DNA of 64,000 nucleotides from Aureimonas frigidaquae (GCF_001463905.1 NZ_BBWR01000003.1:248001-312000), one strand, 5' to 3'; shown: positions 15,768 to 24,960, numbered from the stretch's first letter. Notes: generated from the sequence alone by a model not told the origin. Numbers and translations: made by a program.

Positions 15768-16649
15768 CTAGAGGTTGCGTTCGATGGCTCCTTCGGCGGC
15801 ACCCAGCATGCCACCGATACCCGACTTCGAGGCCTGCGCATCCTGTGCGCCGCCATCCGGGCGGGCTGGCGCCAAGGCGGGCTCACCGCCCATTGGTTCC
15901 GAACGCTGCGCGCTGAAGCGACCTTTCCCGTCGATTGACCGCCCCTCGCTCCAGCGCCCCTGGGGGATGGACCCGTCGACCATATGGCCGAGATAGGCAT
16001 AGGAGAATTTCTGGTTTTCCTTGCTCTGCGGGAAACTGTTGGGGATCGGTAGATTGGTCTCCGACCCACCCATATCGTCCAGCGCCGCCAGCCACTGCTG
16101 CTGATGCATCGTATCGCGTGCGATCAGGAAGGAGAGCATGTCCTTCATCCCGGGATCGTCGGTCATATTATACAACCGGGTGGCGAGAACGCGGCCGGAC
16201 GACTCTGCGGCGACATTGGCATACATGTCGGCCGCCAGATTGCCCGAGGCATAGACGTGGGACGCATCGAACGGCACGCCATTGGCATCGGACGGAAGCG
16301 CCGCCAGGCCGGTGGACAGGATATGGCGCATATCGACGCCGTTCAGCACCGCGCCACCCACCGCATCCGCGGAGACATCCTCCTGCATGGACAAGGGTGC
16401 CTTCTCCAGGTTCAAGGCAACGGCCGTTGCCAGCATCTCGATATGGCCGAGCTCCTCGGTGGCGGTGTTGAGCAGCATGTCACGGTACTTCGCCGGCCCA
16501 CGTGCCCCGAATGCCTGGAACATGTACTGCATGGCGACGCGGATTTCCCCCTCGACGCCGCCAATGGCCTGCTGAAGGGCCTTGGCGAAGAGCGGATCGG
16601 GCCGTTCGACCCGGACCGGGTATTGTAACTTTCCATCGGTGTAAAACAT
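15768..16649 (-). CDS. Manganese (non-haem) catalase
   Basis: A 293-residue di-manganese catalase that decomposes hydrogen peroxide to water and oxygen in the cytoplasm. The first-shell ligands are all present and are numbered almost as in the Lactobacillus plantarum enzyme: E35 (GGVEGEIRVAMQY), E66 and H69 (TEELGHIEML), E149 (AAESSGRVL) and H182 (ARDTMHQQQW). The C-terminal ~70 residues are low-complexity and hydrophilic. It stands alone on the - strand, divergent from the DUF892 gene, in a group of stress genes. No EcfG motif is visible on its own side of the spacer. Confidence 0.95.
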   Translation of the reverse strand: MFYTDGKLQYPVRVERPDPLFAKALQQAIGGVEGEIRVAMQYMFQAFGARGPAKYRDMLLNTATEELGHIEMLATAVALNLEKAPLSMQEDVSADAVGGAVLNGVDMRHILSTGLAALPSDANGVPFDASHVYASGNLAADMYANVAAESSGRVLATRLYNMTDDPGMKDMLSFLIARDTMHQQQWLAALDDMGGSETNLPIPNSFPQSKENQKFSYAYLGHMVDGSIPQGRWSEGRSIDGKGRFSAQRSEPMGGEPALAPARPDGGAQDAQASKSGIGGMLGAAEGAIERNL

Positions 16650-16783
16650 CGTCGACGCCTTTCAGTCTGTTGAGACAGGGACATGTGCACGATGTCTGCC
16701 ATGGCGAATTCGTTTTCGTTAGCCACGTATCCCGATTACTTTGTTGGCTAATGTCATTCTTTGTGTGTGCACTTCGTAGCCTA

Positions 16784-16808
16784 GGAACGCCATAGTCACG
16801 GTACCGTT
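16784..16808 (+). promoter_or_regulatory. Perfect EcfG-type general stress promoter
   Basis: GGAAC (16784-16788), exactly 16 bases, then CGTT (16805-16808). This is an exact match to the EcfG consensus of the alphaproteobacterial general stress response. It lies about 30 bases before the start of the DUF892 gene, at the right distance for a short leader. Confidence 0.75.
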
Positions 16809-16837
16809 TTCGGCTCGTATCATACATGGAGAGCAAG

Positions 16838-17332
16838 ATGGCGACCAAGGACAAGACACTCGAAACCCTGTTTCTCGAAACGCTCAAGGACGTTTACCAC
16901 GCCGAAAAGCAGATCCTGCGCGCGCTCGGCCGTATGGCCAAGGCGACCCAGTCGCCAGAGCTGAGAAGCGCCTTCGAAACCCACCGGGAGGAAACGGACA
17001 ACCAGGTCCAGCGGCTTGACCAGATCTTCGAGCTCATGGGCAAGCGATCCCGCGGCAAGCCGTGCGAGGCCATGCAGGGCCTTGTCGAAGAAGGCCGCGA
17101 GATCATGGAAGAGTTCAAGGACGCGCCCGCCCTCGATGTGGGGCTGATCGCCTCTGCCCAGGCGATCGAGCACTACGAGATCGCCCGCTACGGCACCCTC
17201 GTATCCTGGGCCCGGCATCTGGGCATGGACGAGGCAGCCTCCCTTCTGGAAGAGACGCTGGAGGAGGAAAAGAAGACCGACGGTCTGCTGACGGAGCTTG
17301 CCGAAGGCACGTTGAACGAGGAAGCCGCCTGA
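16838..17332 (+). CDS. DUF892 / YciF-like ferritin-like protein
   Basis: A 164-residue helical protein of the YciE/YciF family. It has LETLFLETLKDVYHAEKQILRAL at the start, then FETHREETDNQVQRLDQIF, ASAQAIEHYEIARYGTL and LLEETLEEEKKTD. The Glu and His positions in the four helices are those of a ferritin-like di-iron site. GGAGAG just upstream favours the start at 16838 over the ATG at 16826. The exact EcfG promoter directly upstream places it in the general stress regulon. Family members are stress-induced; the catalytic role is unsettled. Confidence 0.9.
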   Translation: MATKDKTLETLFLETLKDVYHAEKQILRALGRMAKATQSPELRSAFETHREETDNQVQRLDQIFELMGKRSRGKPCEAMQGLVEEGREIMEEFKDAPALDVGLIASAQAIEHYEIARYGTLVSWARHLGMDEAASLLEETLEEEKKTDGLLTELAEGTLNEEAA

Positions 17333-17378
17333 TCGGCGGCATTCGAAGATGCAAGCGCCCGCCGGGGCGTCAGATTTA

Positions 17379-17409
17379 CGAAAGCGCGCGTGTTTCCCGC
17401 GCGCTTTCG
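17379..17409. terminator. Long hairpin terminator between convergent genes
   Basis: CGAAAGCGCGCG (17379-17390) and CGCGCGCTTTCG (17398-17409) make a perfect 12-bp stem with a 7-base loop. It is placed between the ends of the DUF892 gene and the glucose dehydrogenase gene, so it can serve both. Confidence 0.65.
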
Positions 17410-17485
17410 TCGTTCAGGCAGCAGGAATTGCGACGAGCGGCACCGGGCAGGAAGCCAGGTGCCGCCTTTTGTCGGGCGTGAACGG

Positions 17486-20149
17486 CTAGTTCGGCAGCGC
17501 GTAGGCGATGACGTCGTCGCCCCGTTTGGTGCCCAGCGAGCCATGCCCACCCGCCACGACCAGGAGATACTGCCGCCCGTCCGCACCGGTATAGGTCATC
17601 GGTGTCGCCTGGCCGCCGGCCGGCAGGCGATCCTTCCAGATCTCCGCACCGGTCGTAAGGTCGTAGGCGCGGATGAAATAGTCGATCGTGCCGGACAGGA
17701 AGGCGACTCCGCCACCGGTGACGAGCGGTCCGCCGAGGCTCGGCACGCCCATGCGGAAGGGCAGCGGAACGGGCGAGGCATCGCGGACCGTTCCATTCTT
17801 GTGCTGCCAGATCACCTTGCCGGTCCGAAGATCGGCCGCCGCGACATAGCCCCAGGGCGGGGATTGGCACGGCAGGCCGAGGAAGGACAGGAAGGGTCCC
17901 ATCTCCACGGCGAAGGGCCCGCCGAAATTCTCGTTCAGCGCTGGCAGCGCACCGGCCGGCGGCTCGGCATTGACGACGAGATCGGTCTCGTTCTCACGCG
18001 GGAAGAGCTTCGAGGTGAAGGCGAGGTAGGCCGGCGTGGCGAAGACCACCTGCCGCACCGGATCCACCGCCACGCCGCCCCAGTTGAAGACGCCGAAATT
18101 GCCGGGATAGACCAATGTTCCCTCTTCCGACGGGGGCGTGAAGCGCCCCTCGTAGCGCAGGCCGTGGAAGGCGATCCGGCAGGCAAGCTGATCGATCGGT
18201 GTGGCGCCCCACATGTCCTTTTCCACCAGCGGAGGCGGGTCGAAGGACAGGGCGGAGACAGGCTGCGTCGGCGCGGTGGTGTCACCTTCGGCCGCGCCCT
18301 GCGGCGCCGCTTCCTCCGTCACCGGCAGGATCGGCTCACCGGTCCGGCGGTCGAGGACGAAAATCTCGCCCTGCTTGGTCGGCTGCACCAGGGCAGGTAC
18401 GGTCTCGCCATTGACCTGAAGATCCACGAGGGTCGGCTGCGAGGGCACGTCATAGTCCCAGAGATCGTGGTGGACCGTCTGGAAGACCCAGCGAACCTGT
18501 CCCGTCGCAATGTCGAGCGCGACGACGGAAGAGGAATAAGTTTCCGCAGCCTCGCTGCGATTGCCACCCCACTGGTCCGGCGGCTCGTTGCCCATCGGCA
18601 CATAGACGAGGCCGAGTTCGGTGTCCGCGCTGGAAATGGACCAGCTGTTGGGCGAGTTCGGTGTATAGGTCTGGCCGGGGGCGATCGGCGCAGTATCGTC
18701 CGGATTGGCGCTGTCCCAGTTCCAGACCAGTTCGCCGGTTTCGATGGAGAAGGCGCGGATGACGCCGGACGGCTCGGTGGTCGAGACATTGTCGAGCACG
18801 GTTCCGCCCACGATGACCAGCCCGTCGGCGACGACCACCGGGGAGGTCGAGTAGTAGGAGCCCGGATTGATGTTCGGCATGCCGGGCCACAGGTCGATCT
18901 GCCCGTCGCCGCCGCCGAAATTGGAGCAGACCGCGCCGGTATCTGGGCTGATGGCGATCAGCCGCGCGTCCGCCGTCGGCATGAAGAGCTTGGCGTCGCA
19001 GACTTGCGTCGGATGGTCGTCATCGGCGGCGATGGGCAGGTCGGGCAGGGGGCGCTCGGCCGTTGCGCCCTCCACCGGCGCCCGTGGCGTCTGCGCCGGT
19101 TGGGCCGGAACTTGCGTGTCGCCGCCTTGCGGAGCATCGCCGGTCCCGCCGCCTTCGAAGGTGGAGGGAACTTCGGCGCTTGTCCCGGGCGCGTCAGCGC
19201 CTTCGCCCTGCGGGCTGAGGGTCTGGACGGCTTCCTGCGGAAGCGGCGTCTGGCCGTCGGCCGGCGCGGCGGCCTCTGCGACCGTGCCTGTCGCGGGCTG
19301 GTAGGACAGGCCGCGGCAGGTCAGGTGCTGCAGGGCCAGCTCGCCGCGAATCTGCGGATTGTAGCGCCAGATCTCGTCGCCGGTCGTGGCGTCGAGCGCG
19401 ATGACCGACTGGTGCGGCGTGCACAGGAACAGGCGGTCGCCGATCTTGAGCGGGGTGACCTGGAAGGTCGTCTCTTCCGGATCGCCCGGCTGCGAGATAT
19501 CGCCCGTCTTGTAGTGCCAGGCGACTTCCAGGTCGGAGACGTTCTGCGGCGTGATGTTCGACAAAGGCGAGTAGCGCTGGCCGAGTTCGGTGCGACCATA
19601 GGCGTGCCATTCGCCCTCCGGGACGCCGTCATCCTGCGCCGTCGCGCCGGCGACCGCGCCGCCCACCTCGCCCTCGATCCGGTGCAGGTCGGTGAACCAG
19701 GACACGACCGCCACGACGCAGGACAGGAGCAGCGTGGCCGTCAGCGCCAGGCCGCCACCCCGCAGGGCCGAGGCATGGCCGGGAACGCCGTCCAGCGCCT
19801 GCGGCAGGGTCTGCAGGCCGAGCCTGCGGGTAACGAAGGGCAGGAGCAGGACCACGCCCAGAACGATGAACAGGCCCCCGCGCGCCGCCAGCGGCCACCA
19901 GTCGAAGCCCACTTCCCAGAGCGACCAGACAAGCGTGCCGAGCACGACCAGCGCATACAGGATGAGGGCCGCCGTCTGGCGGCGATACAACAGGACGGCA
20001 GTGGCCAGGAGGCCGAGCCCAGCGATGAGATAGTACCAGGAGCCACCGAGCGCGATCAGCCATGCGCCGCCCACCGCCATGACGGCGGCCAGGAGCCCGA
20101 AGACGATTGCGGCGATGGTGGTGATGGTGCTGGTGCGCCGTGCGGCCAT
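17486..20149 (-). CDS. gcd: Membrane-bound PQQ-dependent glucose dehydrogenase
   Basis: An 887-residue quinoprotein that oxidises glucose to gluconolactone in the periplasm and feeds electrons to ubiquinone. The first ~150 residues hold about five membrane helices (IVFGLLAAVMAVGGAWLIAL onward). The periplasmic beta-propeller then starts EGEWHAYGRTELGQRYSPL, with VYVPMGNEPPDQWGGNR and FQTVHHDLWDYDVPSQP as in E. coli Gcd. GGAGGG sets the start at 20149. Oddity: between C278 (TCRGLSY) and C384 (CDAKLFMPTADARL) lie about 105 residues, mostly Pro/Gly/Ala/Gln-rich and probably disordered, where the E. coli enzyme has about 20 as I recall. PQQ genes are not in this window. It probably supports direct oxidation of sugars and acid-driven phosphate release. 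Confidence 0.93.
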   Translation of the reverse strand: MAARRTSTITTIAAIVFGLLAAVMAVGGAWLIALGGSWYYLIAGLGLLATAVLLYRRQTAALILYALVVLGTLVWSLWEVGFDWWPLAARGGLFIVLGVVLLLPFVTRRLGLQTLPQALDGVPGHASALRGGGLALTATLLLSCVVAVVSWFTDLHRIEGEVGGAVAGATAQDDGVPEGEWHAYGRTELGQRYSPLSNITPQNVSDLEVAWHYKTGDISQPGDPEETTFQVTPLKIGDRLFLCTPHQSVIALDATTGDEIWRYNPQIRGELALQHLTCRGLSYQPATGTVAEAAAPADGQTPLPQEAVQTLSPQGEGADAPGTSAEVPSTFEGGGTGDAPQGGDTQVPAQPAQTPRAPVEGATAERPLPDLPIAADDDHPTQVCDAKLFMPTADARLIAISPDTGAVCSNFGGGDGQIDLWPGMPNINPGSYYSTSPVVVADGLVIVGGTVLDNVSTTEPSGVIRAFSIETGELVWNWDSANPDDTAPIAPGQTYTPNSPNSWSISSADTELGLVYVPMGNEPPDQWGGNRSEAAETYSSSVVALDIATGQVRWVFQTVHHDLWDYDVPSQPTLVDLQVNGETVPALVQPTKQGEIFVLDRRTGEPILPVTEEAAPQGAAEGDTTAPTQPVSALSFDPPPLVEKDMWGATPIDQLACRIAFHGLRYEGRFTPPSEEGTLVYPGNFGVFNWGGVAVDPVRQVVFATPAYLAFTSKLFPRENETDLVVNAEPPAGALPALNENFGGPFAVEMGPFLSFLGLPCQSPPWGYVAAADLRTGKVIWQHKNGTVRDASPVPLPFRMGVPSLGGPLVTGGGVAFLSGTIDYFIRAYDLTTGAEIWKDRLPAGGQATPMTYTGADGRQYLLVVAGGHGSLGTKRGDDVIAYALPN

Positions 20150-20325
20150 GACTGAACCCTCCGTCATATCCCGGCGCAGATGTTGCGCTGCAGCCGAAGG
20201 TCAAGGTTGCGGAGCGATCTGACGCGTTAGGGCGTTGCTAACCTTCCAGCTTTGCGATGCATATACCTGGCTGTGGTTCCATCCCCTCGCAACGCTCGGC
20301 AACCATCGGTCGGAAAGGAGGGGCG

Positions 20326-20421
20326 ATGAACAATTTTGTCTTTATCATCACCGCCTCCGCTTCACTTTGGTACCTACTGATTTTCGGCGGCATGGCCTTG
20401 TGCGAACTCCTGTTCGGCTAA
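20326..20421 (+). CDS. 31-residue membrane microprotein
   Basis: The frame starts MNNFVFIITASASLWYLLIF and continues GGMALCELLFG, i.e. essentially one membrane helix with a short N-terminal polar cap and a near C-terminal Cys-Glu. The ribosome-binding site is excellent: AAAGGAGGGG ends a few bases before the ATG. It lies between divergent gcd and the NAD synthetase gene. I know no family for it. The strong translation signal and clean amphipathic-free helix argue that it is real; a regulatory subunit for a membrane enzyme is one possibility, but that is speculation. Confidence 0.6.
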   Translation: MNNFVFIITASASLWYLLIFGGMALCELLFG

Positions 20422-20516
20422 GGGCGCGCAGCTTGCCAGAGCGGTGCCGCCTCGCTACCTGAAGACGCGGCCATGCTGTGCCTGGCCGAGCGGACACCCA
20501 GGAGAGACGGCCCGAT

Positions 20517-22613
20517 ATGGCAAAGGCGCAAGCAGCGGTCGCCGGGAGCGACATTCTGAAGACCATGCCGTTCCGCGCTTTCCACCGGCATGGCTTCGTG
20601 CGCGTCGGCGCCGTCACACCCCGCGTTCATCTCGCCGATCCCATGGCCAATGCGCAGGCGACGCTCAAGGCCGCGCATGTGGCCGCTGCACAGGGGGCGG
20701 ATCTTCTCGTCTACCCCGAGCTCGGACTGCCCGGCTATTCAAGCGAAGACTTGCACATGCAGGAAGGCCTGCTCGACGCCACCGAAGGGGCGATCGCGCA
20801 TCTGGTCCGTGAAAGCGTGGATCTGGCGCCGGTCCTGGCCGTGGGGGCTGCCCTGCGCCGCAACGGGCGGCTCTACAATTGTGCGGTCATGATCGCGCGG
20901 GGGCGCCTTCTCGGCATCGTGCCCAAAAGCTTCCTGCCCAACTACCGGGAGTACTACGAAAAGCGCTGGTTCGCCTCCGGCGCCGGGCTGACCGGGCTGA
21001 CGGCAAGCGTGGCGGGATATGAGGCGCCCTTCGGCACGGACCTCCTCTTTGCCGCGGACGACATGGCCGATTTCATCTTCCATGTGGAAATCTGCGAGGA
21101 CTACTGGGCGCCCGTCCCGCCCTCGACCGATGGGGCTTTGGCCGGGGCGCTGATTCTCTGCAACCTGTCGGCATCCAACATCACGGTCGGCAAGTCCGCC
21201 GACCGCCATCTTCTGGCGGCGTCCCACTCGATGCGCTGTTCTGCAGCCTATGTCTATGCGGCGGCCGGCGCCGGCGAAAGCACCAACGACGTCGCCTGGG
21301 ACGGGCAGGGCATGGTGCACGAGCTGGGTGAACTCCTGGCGCAGGCGGAGCGCTTCCCGATGGGTGCGCAGCATGTCCTGGCGGATGTGGACCTGACGCG
21401 TATCCGTCAGGAGCGCCTGCGCAACGGAACCTTCAACGATGCCGCCGCGCGGGCCGGCCATCCGGAGGGGCGGTTCCGCCGCATCGGCTTCACGCACCAG
21501 CCCCACGCATCGACCGACCCGCTGATGCGGCCGCTGCGCCGGTTTCCCTTCGTGCCCAACGCGCCCGAACATCTGGACAAGGATTGCTACGAGGCCTTCA
21601 ACATACAGGTGCACGGCCTGATCCGCCGCTTCGAATCGACGCCGGGCGACCGGATGGTGATCGGCGTATCCGGCGGGCTCGACTCCACCCATGCCCTCGT
21701 CGTGGCCGCCAAGGCCTGCGACAGGCTCGGCCTGCCACGCTCCACCATCCTTGGCTTTACCATGCCCGGCTTCGCCACGGGCGAGGAAACCCGTGCCAAT
21801 GCGTGGCGGCTGATGCGCGCCATGGGGGTTGAGGCGGAAGAGATCGACATTCGCCCTGCCGCGCGGCAGATGCTGTCGGATATCGGCCATCCCTTCGCCG
21901 CCGGTGAGCCGGTCTACGACGTCACCTTCGAAAACGTCCAGGCCGGGCTGCGCACCGACTTTCTCTTCCGCCTGGCCAATCAGCGGCGCGGCTTCGTCAT
22001 CGGCACGGGCGATCTGTCGGAGATCGCGCTCGGCTGGAGCACCTATGGCGTCGGCGATCAGATGAGCCATTACGGGGTCAATCCCGGTGTGCCCAAGACG
22101 CTGATCCAGCATCTCATCCGCTGGTGCGCCTCGACGGGGGCGTTCGACGCGGAGACATCCGACGTCCTCATCGACATTCTGGCCACGGAAATATCTCCGG
22201 AGCTCGTGCCGGCCGATGCGGATGGGAAGATGCAGAGCACGCAGGACCGCATCGGCCCCTACGCGCTGCATGATTTCTTCCTGTACCATATCGCCCGGCA
22301 GGGCCAGGCGCCGTCCAAGGTCGCCTATCTGGCGCTGCAGGCCTGGGAGGATGCGTCACGCGGCGGCTGGCCGCCCAATTTCCCGGCCTCGGCCCAAGGC
22401 ACCTACGACCTGCCCACCATCCGCAAATGGCTGGAAACCTTCCTTCTGCGCTTCTTCCAGACGAGCCAGTTCAAGCGCACGGCCATGCCGAACGGGCCGA
22501 AGGTCTCGTCCGGCGGTGCCCTGTCGCCGCGCGGCGACTGGCGGGCACCGTCCGACTCGAAGGCAACCGCCTTTTTGGACGAACTCGCCGAGGCTTTGGC
22601 GTCGGAAAACTGA
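20517..22613 (+). CDS. nadE: Glutamine-dependent NAD(+) synthetase
   Basis: A 698-residue two-domain enzyme that amidates nicotinic acid adenine dinucleotide with ammonia from glutamine. The N-terminal nitrilase-like glutaminase has the triad E68 (YPELGLPGYS), K137 (VPKSFLPNY) and C193 (VEICEDYW). The C-terminal synthetase has the ATP-binding loop SGGLDST (385-391) and ends with the GDLSEIALGWSTYGVGD segment. Length and layout match the large (about 680 residue) actinobacterial/rhizobial type. The ATG at 20517 follows AGGAG at a somewhat long distance; a later ATG at 20565 (MPFRAFHRHGF) is also possible. It ends six bases before a converging gene. Confidence 0.95.
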   Translation: MAKAQAAVAGSDILKTMPFRAFHRHGFVRVGAVTPRVHLADPMANAQATLKAAHVAAAQGADLLVYPELGLPGYSSEDLHMQEGLLDATEGAIAHLVRESVDLAPVLAVGAALRRNGRLYNCAVMIARGRLLGIVPKSFLPNYREYYEKRWFASGAGLTGLTASVAGYEAPFGTDLLFAADDMADFIFHVEICEDYWAPVPPSTDGALAGALILCNLSASNITVGKSADRHLLAASHSMRCSAAYVYAAAGAGESTNDVAWDGQGMVHELGELLAQAERFPMGAQHVLADVDLTRIRQERLRNGTFNDAAARAGHPEGRFRRIGFTHQPHASTDPLMRPLRRFPFVPNAPEHLDKDCYEAFNIQVHGLIRRFESTPGDRMVIGVSGGLDSTHALVVAAKACDRLGLPRSTILGFTMPGFATGEETRANAWRLMRAMGVEAEEIDIRPAARQMLSDIGHPFAAGEPVYDVTFENVQAGLRTDFLFRLANQRRGFVIGTGDLSEIALGWSTYGVGDQMSHYGVNPGVPKTLIQHLIRWCASTGAFDAETSDVLIDILATEISPELVPADADGKMQSTQDRIGPYALHDFFLYHIARQGQAPSKVAYLALQAWEDASRGGWPPNFPASAQGTYDLPTIRKWLETFLLRFFQTSQFKRTAMPNGPKVSSGGALSPRGDWRAPSDSKATAFLDELAEALASEN

Positions 22614-22619
22614 CCGTCG

Positions 22620-23198
22620 TCAGGCCGGCGCCGATTCTGCCTGCGTGTCGTGCGGCGGAGCCGCCGGCACGCGGCGCTGACAGGCCTGGCCCAGCGTGTC
22701 GAAGTCTTCGCTCAACTGGTCGAGCTGCGCGTCCAGCGCGGTGCGCTGCTCGTCGTTCATCGCAAGGTAGAAGGTGCGCACGCGCGCGGCGACGACGTCG
22801 ATCCCCGGGTTGCGGTGCTGCAAGAGCTCCGAGGCGCGGGTGTAATCCTCGTGCGTCTTCTGGAAGAGAAGGCCGATCACCGCGACTGCCACCGGAAACC
22901 ACTCGTCGAAATGGCTGCCGCGGGTCGCCAGGCAGGCGACGATCGCCGCCACCATGACAAGCGACAGGATGAGGTAGATCGAGAACTGGCGAACGATCAT
23001 CGCCATCATCATGCGCGTGGGGTCGCGGTCGCGGAGCTGTTCCACCAGCGTGCCGACCCGGGAGATCTCCCGGGTGGCCTTGAGCCAGGCGAAGCCCGGC
23101 ACCGTCCGCGCCAGGGTCTTGACGGTCAGCGACAGGACGGCCGCGACAGCCAGCGCCGCGATCACGTTCAGCGCAAGCACAAGAAGCGGAGAGCCCAT
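22620..23198 (-). CDS. Membrane protein with C-terminal coiled region, unknown function
   Basis: A 192-residue protein. It has a first membrane helix (LLVLALNVIAALAVAAVLSL), a cytoplasmic stretch, two more helices (FSIYLILSLVMVAAIVACLA and FPVAVAVIGLLFQ), and then a charged, probably helical C-terminal part (MNDEQRTALDAQLDQLSEDFDTL). I do not recognise a named family. It converges on nadE with only six bases between, and lies downstream of the ABC operon on the same strand after a 110-base gap, so it may or may not be transcribed with it. Confidence 0.7.
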   Translation of the reverse strand: MGSPLLVLALNVIAALAVAAVLSLTVKTLARTVPGFAWLKATREISRVGTLVEQLRDRDPTRMMMAMIVRQFSIYLILSLVMVAAIVACLATRGSHFDEWFPVAVAVIGLLFQKTHEDYTRASELLQHRNPGIDVVAARVRTFYLAMNDEQRTALDAQLDQLSEDFDTLGQACQRRVPAAPPHDTQAESAPA

Positions 23199-23308
23199 CA
23201 GTGCCCCCGCGTCATTTTGAGCCGAGTCATGTCCAGCCTTGCAATGTCATGCGTCCTTCACGCGCGCTTGAAGCGTGCAATGACGAAGATTTCAAGGCAG
23301 GGTTGTGC

Positions 23309-24106
23309 TCAGTCGCCATCACTCCAGGCGCCGAGGAGACGGGGCAGGTTGCCGAACCGGGCGATCGCCCCGAAGACGAGCACTGCGATCAGCACGAAGA
23401 AGACCGTCACGCTCGCCATGACCGGCGTGTAGCCGTAGCGCAGCGCATTGAAGATCTTGATCGGGATCGTCTCCAGCGTAAAGCCGACCGTCATGTAGGC
23501 GACGATATATTCGTTGAGCGAAAGGACGAAGGCGAAGGCGAAGCCGGAGATCATGTAGGGGGCGATCATCGGCAGGACGATCGTCCTCAGCACCGTCGCC
23601 TCATTGGCGCCCATCGAGCGCGCGGCCTCGACCATTTCCGTTTCGATCGTCGAAAAGCCGAGGGTCAGCGTCACCAGCGGCAGGGAGGTGAAGAAGATCG
23701 CGTGGCTGATGACGACGGTCACGTGCTGCCCGTAAAGGCCGGTGGTGATCCAGAAGGACAGGGCGCCGAGCGCCGTGATGACCGGCGGCAGGACGAAGGG
23801 CGATACGCCCAGGAGCTGCACCAGCCGGCCGAGCCGCGTCGTGCGGCGCCACAGGGCGTAGGCGATGGGAAGGGCGATCAGGAGGCTGAGCAAGGCGGCC
23901 AAGGCCGCCACCGTCACCGATGCCAGAAGCGCGTTGCGCCAGCCGGCATCGGTGAAAATCTCCCCATACCAGCCGAGCGAGAAACCCTGCGGCGGAAAGG
24001 TCAAAGCGCGCTTTTCGTTGATCGACACGCCCGCGATGACGAAGATCGGCGCCGCCATGAACAGTCCGACCGCCGCCAGAAGGGCGCGTCTTGGCCAGAC
24101 GCTCAT
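23309..24106 (-). CDS. ABC transporter permease (PotC/spermidine-putrescine type)
   Basis: A 265-residue inner-membrane permease with six predicted helices. The coupling-loop EAA motif is EAARSMGANEATVLRTIVLPMIAPYM. It forms a heterodimer with the permease encoded just upstream; the start ATG overlaps that gene's stop (ATGA). The wording of the helices and the short periplasmic loops match the PotC/YdcV group that imports polyamines or related cations. It is the last gene of a six-gene operon. Confidence 0.92.
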   Translation of the reverse strand: MSVWPRRALLAAVGLFMAAPIFVIAGVSINEKRALTFPPQGFSLGWYGEIFTDAGWRNALLASVTVAALAALLSLLIALPIAYALWRRTTRLGRLVQLLGVSPFVLPPVITALGALSFWITTGLYGQHVTVVISHAIFFTSLPLVTLTLGFSTIETEMVEAARSMGANEATVLRTIVLPMIAPYMISGFAFAFVLSLNEYIVAYMTVGFTLETIPIKIFNALRYGYTPVMASVTVFFVLIAVLVFGAIARFGNLPRLLGAWSDGD

Positions 24107-24960
24107 GCCCGTGCCCTCCCGCCGCGGCCGATGGCGGCCGTCAGGGCGACGAGAGCGATGCTGGTGACGACCAGGAAGACCGCCATCGCGGCCGCGAAGG
24201 GCATGTTGGACTGGTAGATCGCCTGGTCGGTGATGAAGACCGACAGGGTCCAGTGCTGCGGACGCCCGAGCAGTTGCGGCAGGAGATAGCTGCCCAGCGC
24301 AAAGACGAAGATCAGGATGAAGGTCGCCACGATGGCCGGCCGCAGCGCCGGCAGGATCACCGTCGCAAAGGCGCGCATGGGGGTGGCGCCCATGGTGCGC
24401 GCCGCTTCGGCCAGCGATGGGTCGAGGCGGGAGAAGGCGGGATAGAGCACCAGCACCGCATAGGGAAAGGCCTGGTAGGTCATGCCCAGGACCACGGCCG
24501 TAAAGCTCGGCGCATAGGCTGCCGGCCCGTCGGAAAGGCCCAGCGCCGCCACGAGATTGCCGATGCCGGCCGTACGCGACAGAAGGGTGGACCAGGCAAA
24601 GCCGATGATGACCTCCGACAGGGACAGGACCGCCAGGAGCGCAACCAGCCAGGGAATCTGCGCGCGGCGGGGCATCTGCGTCAGCACGCGGGTGAAGGGC
24701 ACGGCCACCAGGATGCACAGGGCGGCCACCAGCGCCGACAGGCCCAGCGAGAAGCCGAGGATGCGCCCGAAGAAGAGCGTGAAGAAGCGGGCGTAATTTT
24801 CGAGCGTCAGCGTCGGCTCGAAGAAGCCGCCCGGCGTTCGCTGGAAAAGCGACACCGAGATCATGATGGCGAAGGGGACGACAAAAAAGGCCCCCAGCAT
24901 GGCCGCCGGGAAGGCCAAAGGGAGGTTGTCCCGCCACCGCGCTCGGGTCAGCGCGGTCAT
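24103..24960 (-). CDS. ABC transporter permease (PotB type)
   Basis: A 285-residue permease, the partner of the downstream PotC-type protein. The EAA loop reads EAARTMGATPMRAFATVILPALRPAI. Six helices are visible, beginning LAFPAAMLGAFFVVPFAIMI. The end overlaps the next permease and the start overlaps the stop of the ATPase gene, so the whole importer is translationally coupled. Confidence 0.92.
   Translation of the reverse strand: MTALTRARWRDNLPLAFPAAMLGAFFVVPFAIMISVSLFQRTPGGFFEPTLTLENYARFFTLFFGRILGFSLGLSALVAALCILVAVPFTRVLTQMPRRAQIPWLVALLAVLSLSEVIIGFAWSTLLSRTAGIGNLVAALGLSDGPAAYAPSFTAVVLGMTYQAFPYAVLVLYPAFSRLDPSLAEAARTMGATPMRAFATVILPALRPAIVATFILIFVFALGSYLLPQLLGRPQHWTLSVFITDQAIYQSNMPFAAAMAVFLVVTSIALVALTAAIGRGGRARA

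Noticed and set aside
17390-20155. 921-codon + strand open frame opposite gcd
   Set aside because: It is a mirror of the gcd reading frame with no recognisable domain.
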